A DNA stretch of 12,689 nt from Syntrophales bacterium (GTDB lineage Bacteria; Desulfobacterota; Syntrophia; Syntrophales; UBA2251), in the NCBI GenBank assembly GCA_023230905.1, contig JALNWL010000055.1, forward strand, positions 1 through 12,689, read 5' to 3'. The position numbers and the translations under genes are program-made. Under the pieces are notes generated by a model. The model made no database searches and was not told the origin of the DNA. It saw only the letters and a list, made by a program, of their open reading frames with translations. Numbering within the stretch: position 1 is the first letter of the stretch; every line of letters starts with the position of its first letter. Of this stretch, positions 12,403 through 12,689 are shown piece after piece.

Positions 12403-12689
12403 CGCCCGCCACCCCATCGGGGTGTTCGATTCCGGCGTGGGCGGCCTGACCGTCGTCCGGGCCCTGATGGAACGCCTCCCCTTCGAGAACCTGATCTACT
12501 TCGGGGATACGGCCCGGGTGCCCTACGGCGTCAAGTCGGCGGAGACGATCAATCTGTACGCCGCCCAGATCACGGAATTTCTCTTGCAACGGGAGGTTAA
12601 GCTGCTCATCATCGCCTGCAACACGATGGCGGCCGTGGCTCACGAGGCCGTGGTCTCCCGCTCGCCGGTTCCCGTCCTCGACGTCATCG
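12374..12689 (+). CDS. murI: Glutamate racemase, 5' part (runs off the window)
   Basis: The first 105 residues of MurI are present, the rest lying beyond the window end. The cofactor-independent racemase makes D-glutamate for peptidoglycan in the cytoplasm. Visible family features are IGVFDSGVGGLTV with catalytic-base region D19-S20, YFGDTARVPYG around residues 42-52, and the first catalytic cysteine C82 in IIACNTMA. The start at 12374 lies inside the end of the methyltransferase gene (29-base overlap, different frame) and has no clear Shine-Dalgarno, so coupled re-initiation is likely. In-frame TTG (12365) and GTG (12338) codons are weaker alternatives. The region before PIGVFDSG has the usual short length of MurI N-termini. 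Confidence 0.95.
   Translation, partial: MQKKETPGGNARHPIGVFDSGVGGLTVVRALMERLPFENLIYFGDTARVPYGVKSAETINLYAAQITEFLLQREVKLLIIACNTMAAVAHEAVVSRSPVPVLDVI

Noticed and set aside
1..12689. tRNA, rRNA or CRISPR array
   Set aside because: No cloverleaf, no rRNA-like stretch and no regularly spaced direct repeats were seen on either strand.

Overview
The window looks like part of the chromosome of an anaerobic, GC-rich bacterium. The best guess is a Desulfobacterota (Syntrophales-like) organism. That rests on the gene content (a selenium-handling cluster, a DUF362/ferredoxin protein, an amidohydrolase of a type common in syntrophs) and is an inference, not a proof. Positions 1 to about 2,850 are clearly AT-richer than the remainder, which is strongly GC-rich, so the left part looks acquired.

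Layout. Positions 1-660 hold hairpins, one very small probable lipoprotein gene with a good promoter, and sequence with no recognisable gene. Positions 673-2795 form a compact element: two complete tyrosine recombinases, overlapping by 95 bases on the minus strand, enclosed by 16-bp inverted repeats (15/16 identical) plus an inner 12-bp inverted pair. It resembles the recombinase-in-tandem (RIT-like) elements but has two recombinases rather than three. Positions 2796-3035 hold no gene, only a hairpin. Next on the minus strand come a decayed amidohydrolase 3' end (3036-3314) fused by an apparent deletion to the end of a DUF362/4Fe-4S protein gene (3278-4330), and an AI-2E-family permease (4387-5457).

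The core of the window (5588-10827, all minus strand) is a selenium-metabolism cluster. In transcription order it runs: flavin-binding pyridoxamine-phosphate-oxidase-like protein, LysR regulator, class V cysteine desulfurase-like protein, YedF (TusA-like domain plus CGxC domain), DUF3343 small Se/S carrier, then from its own promoter the YedE/YeeE-type membrane transporter and a TusA-like carrier. A plausible flow is import of a Se or S species by YedE, mobilisation by the desulfurase homologue, and hand-over through the cysteines of the TusA-like protein, YedF and DUF3343 towards selenophosphate synthesis. selD and the selenocysteine genes are not in the window. Several neighbours overlap by four bases (ATGA), which indicates translational coupling. 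The yedE promoter is striking: a perfect TTGACA and TATAAG at 17-bp spacing, with the -35 box inside the spacer of a perfect 9-bp inverted repeat, which is the geometry of a repressor operator.

The right end is divergent. After a 234-bp intergenic region with two strong palindromes, a plus-strand THUMP/RlmL-type RNA methyltransferase (11062-12402) overlaps the start of glutamate racemase murI, which runs off the window end.
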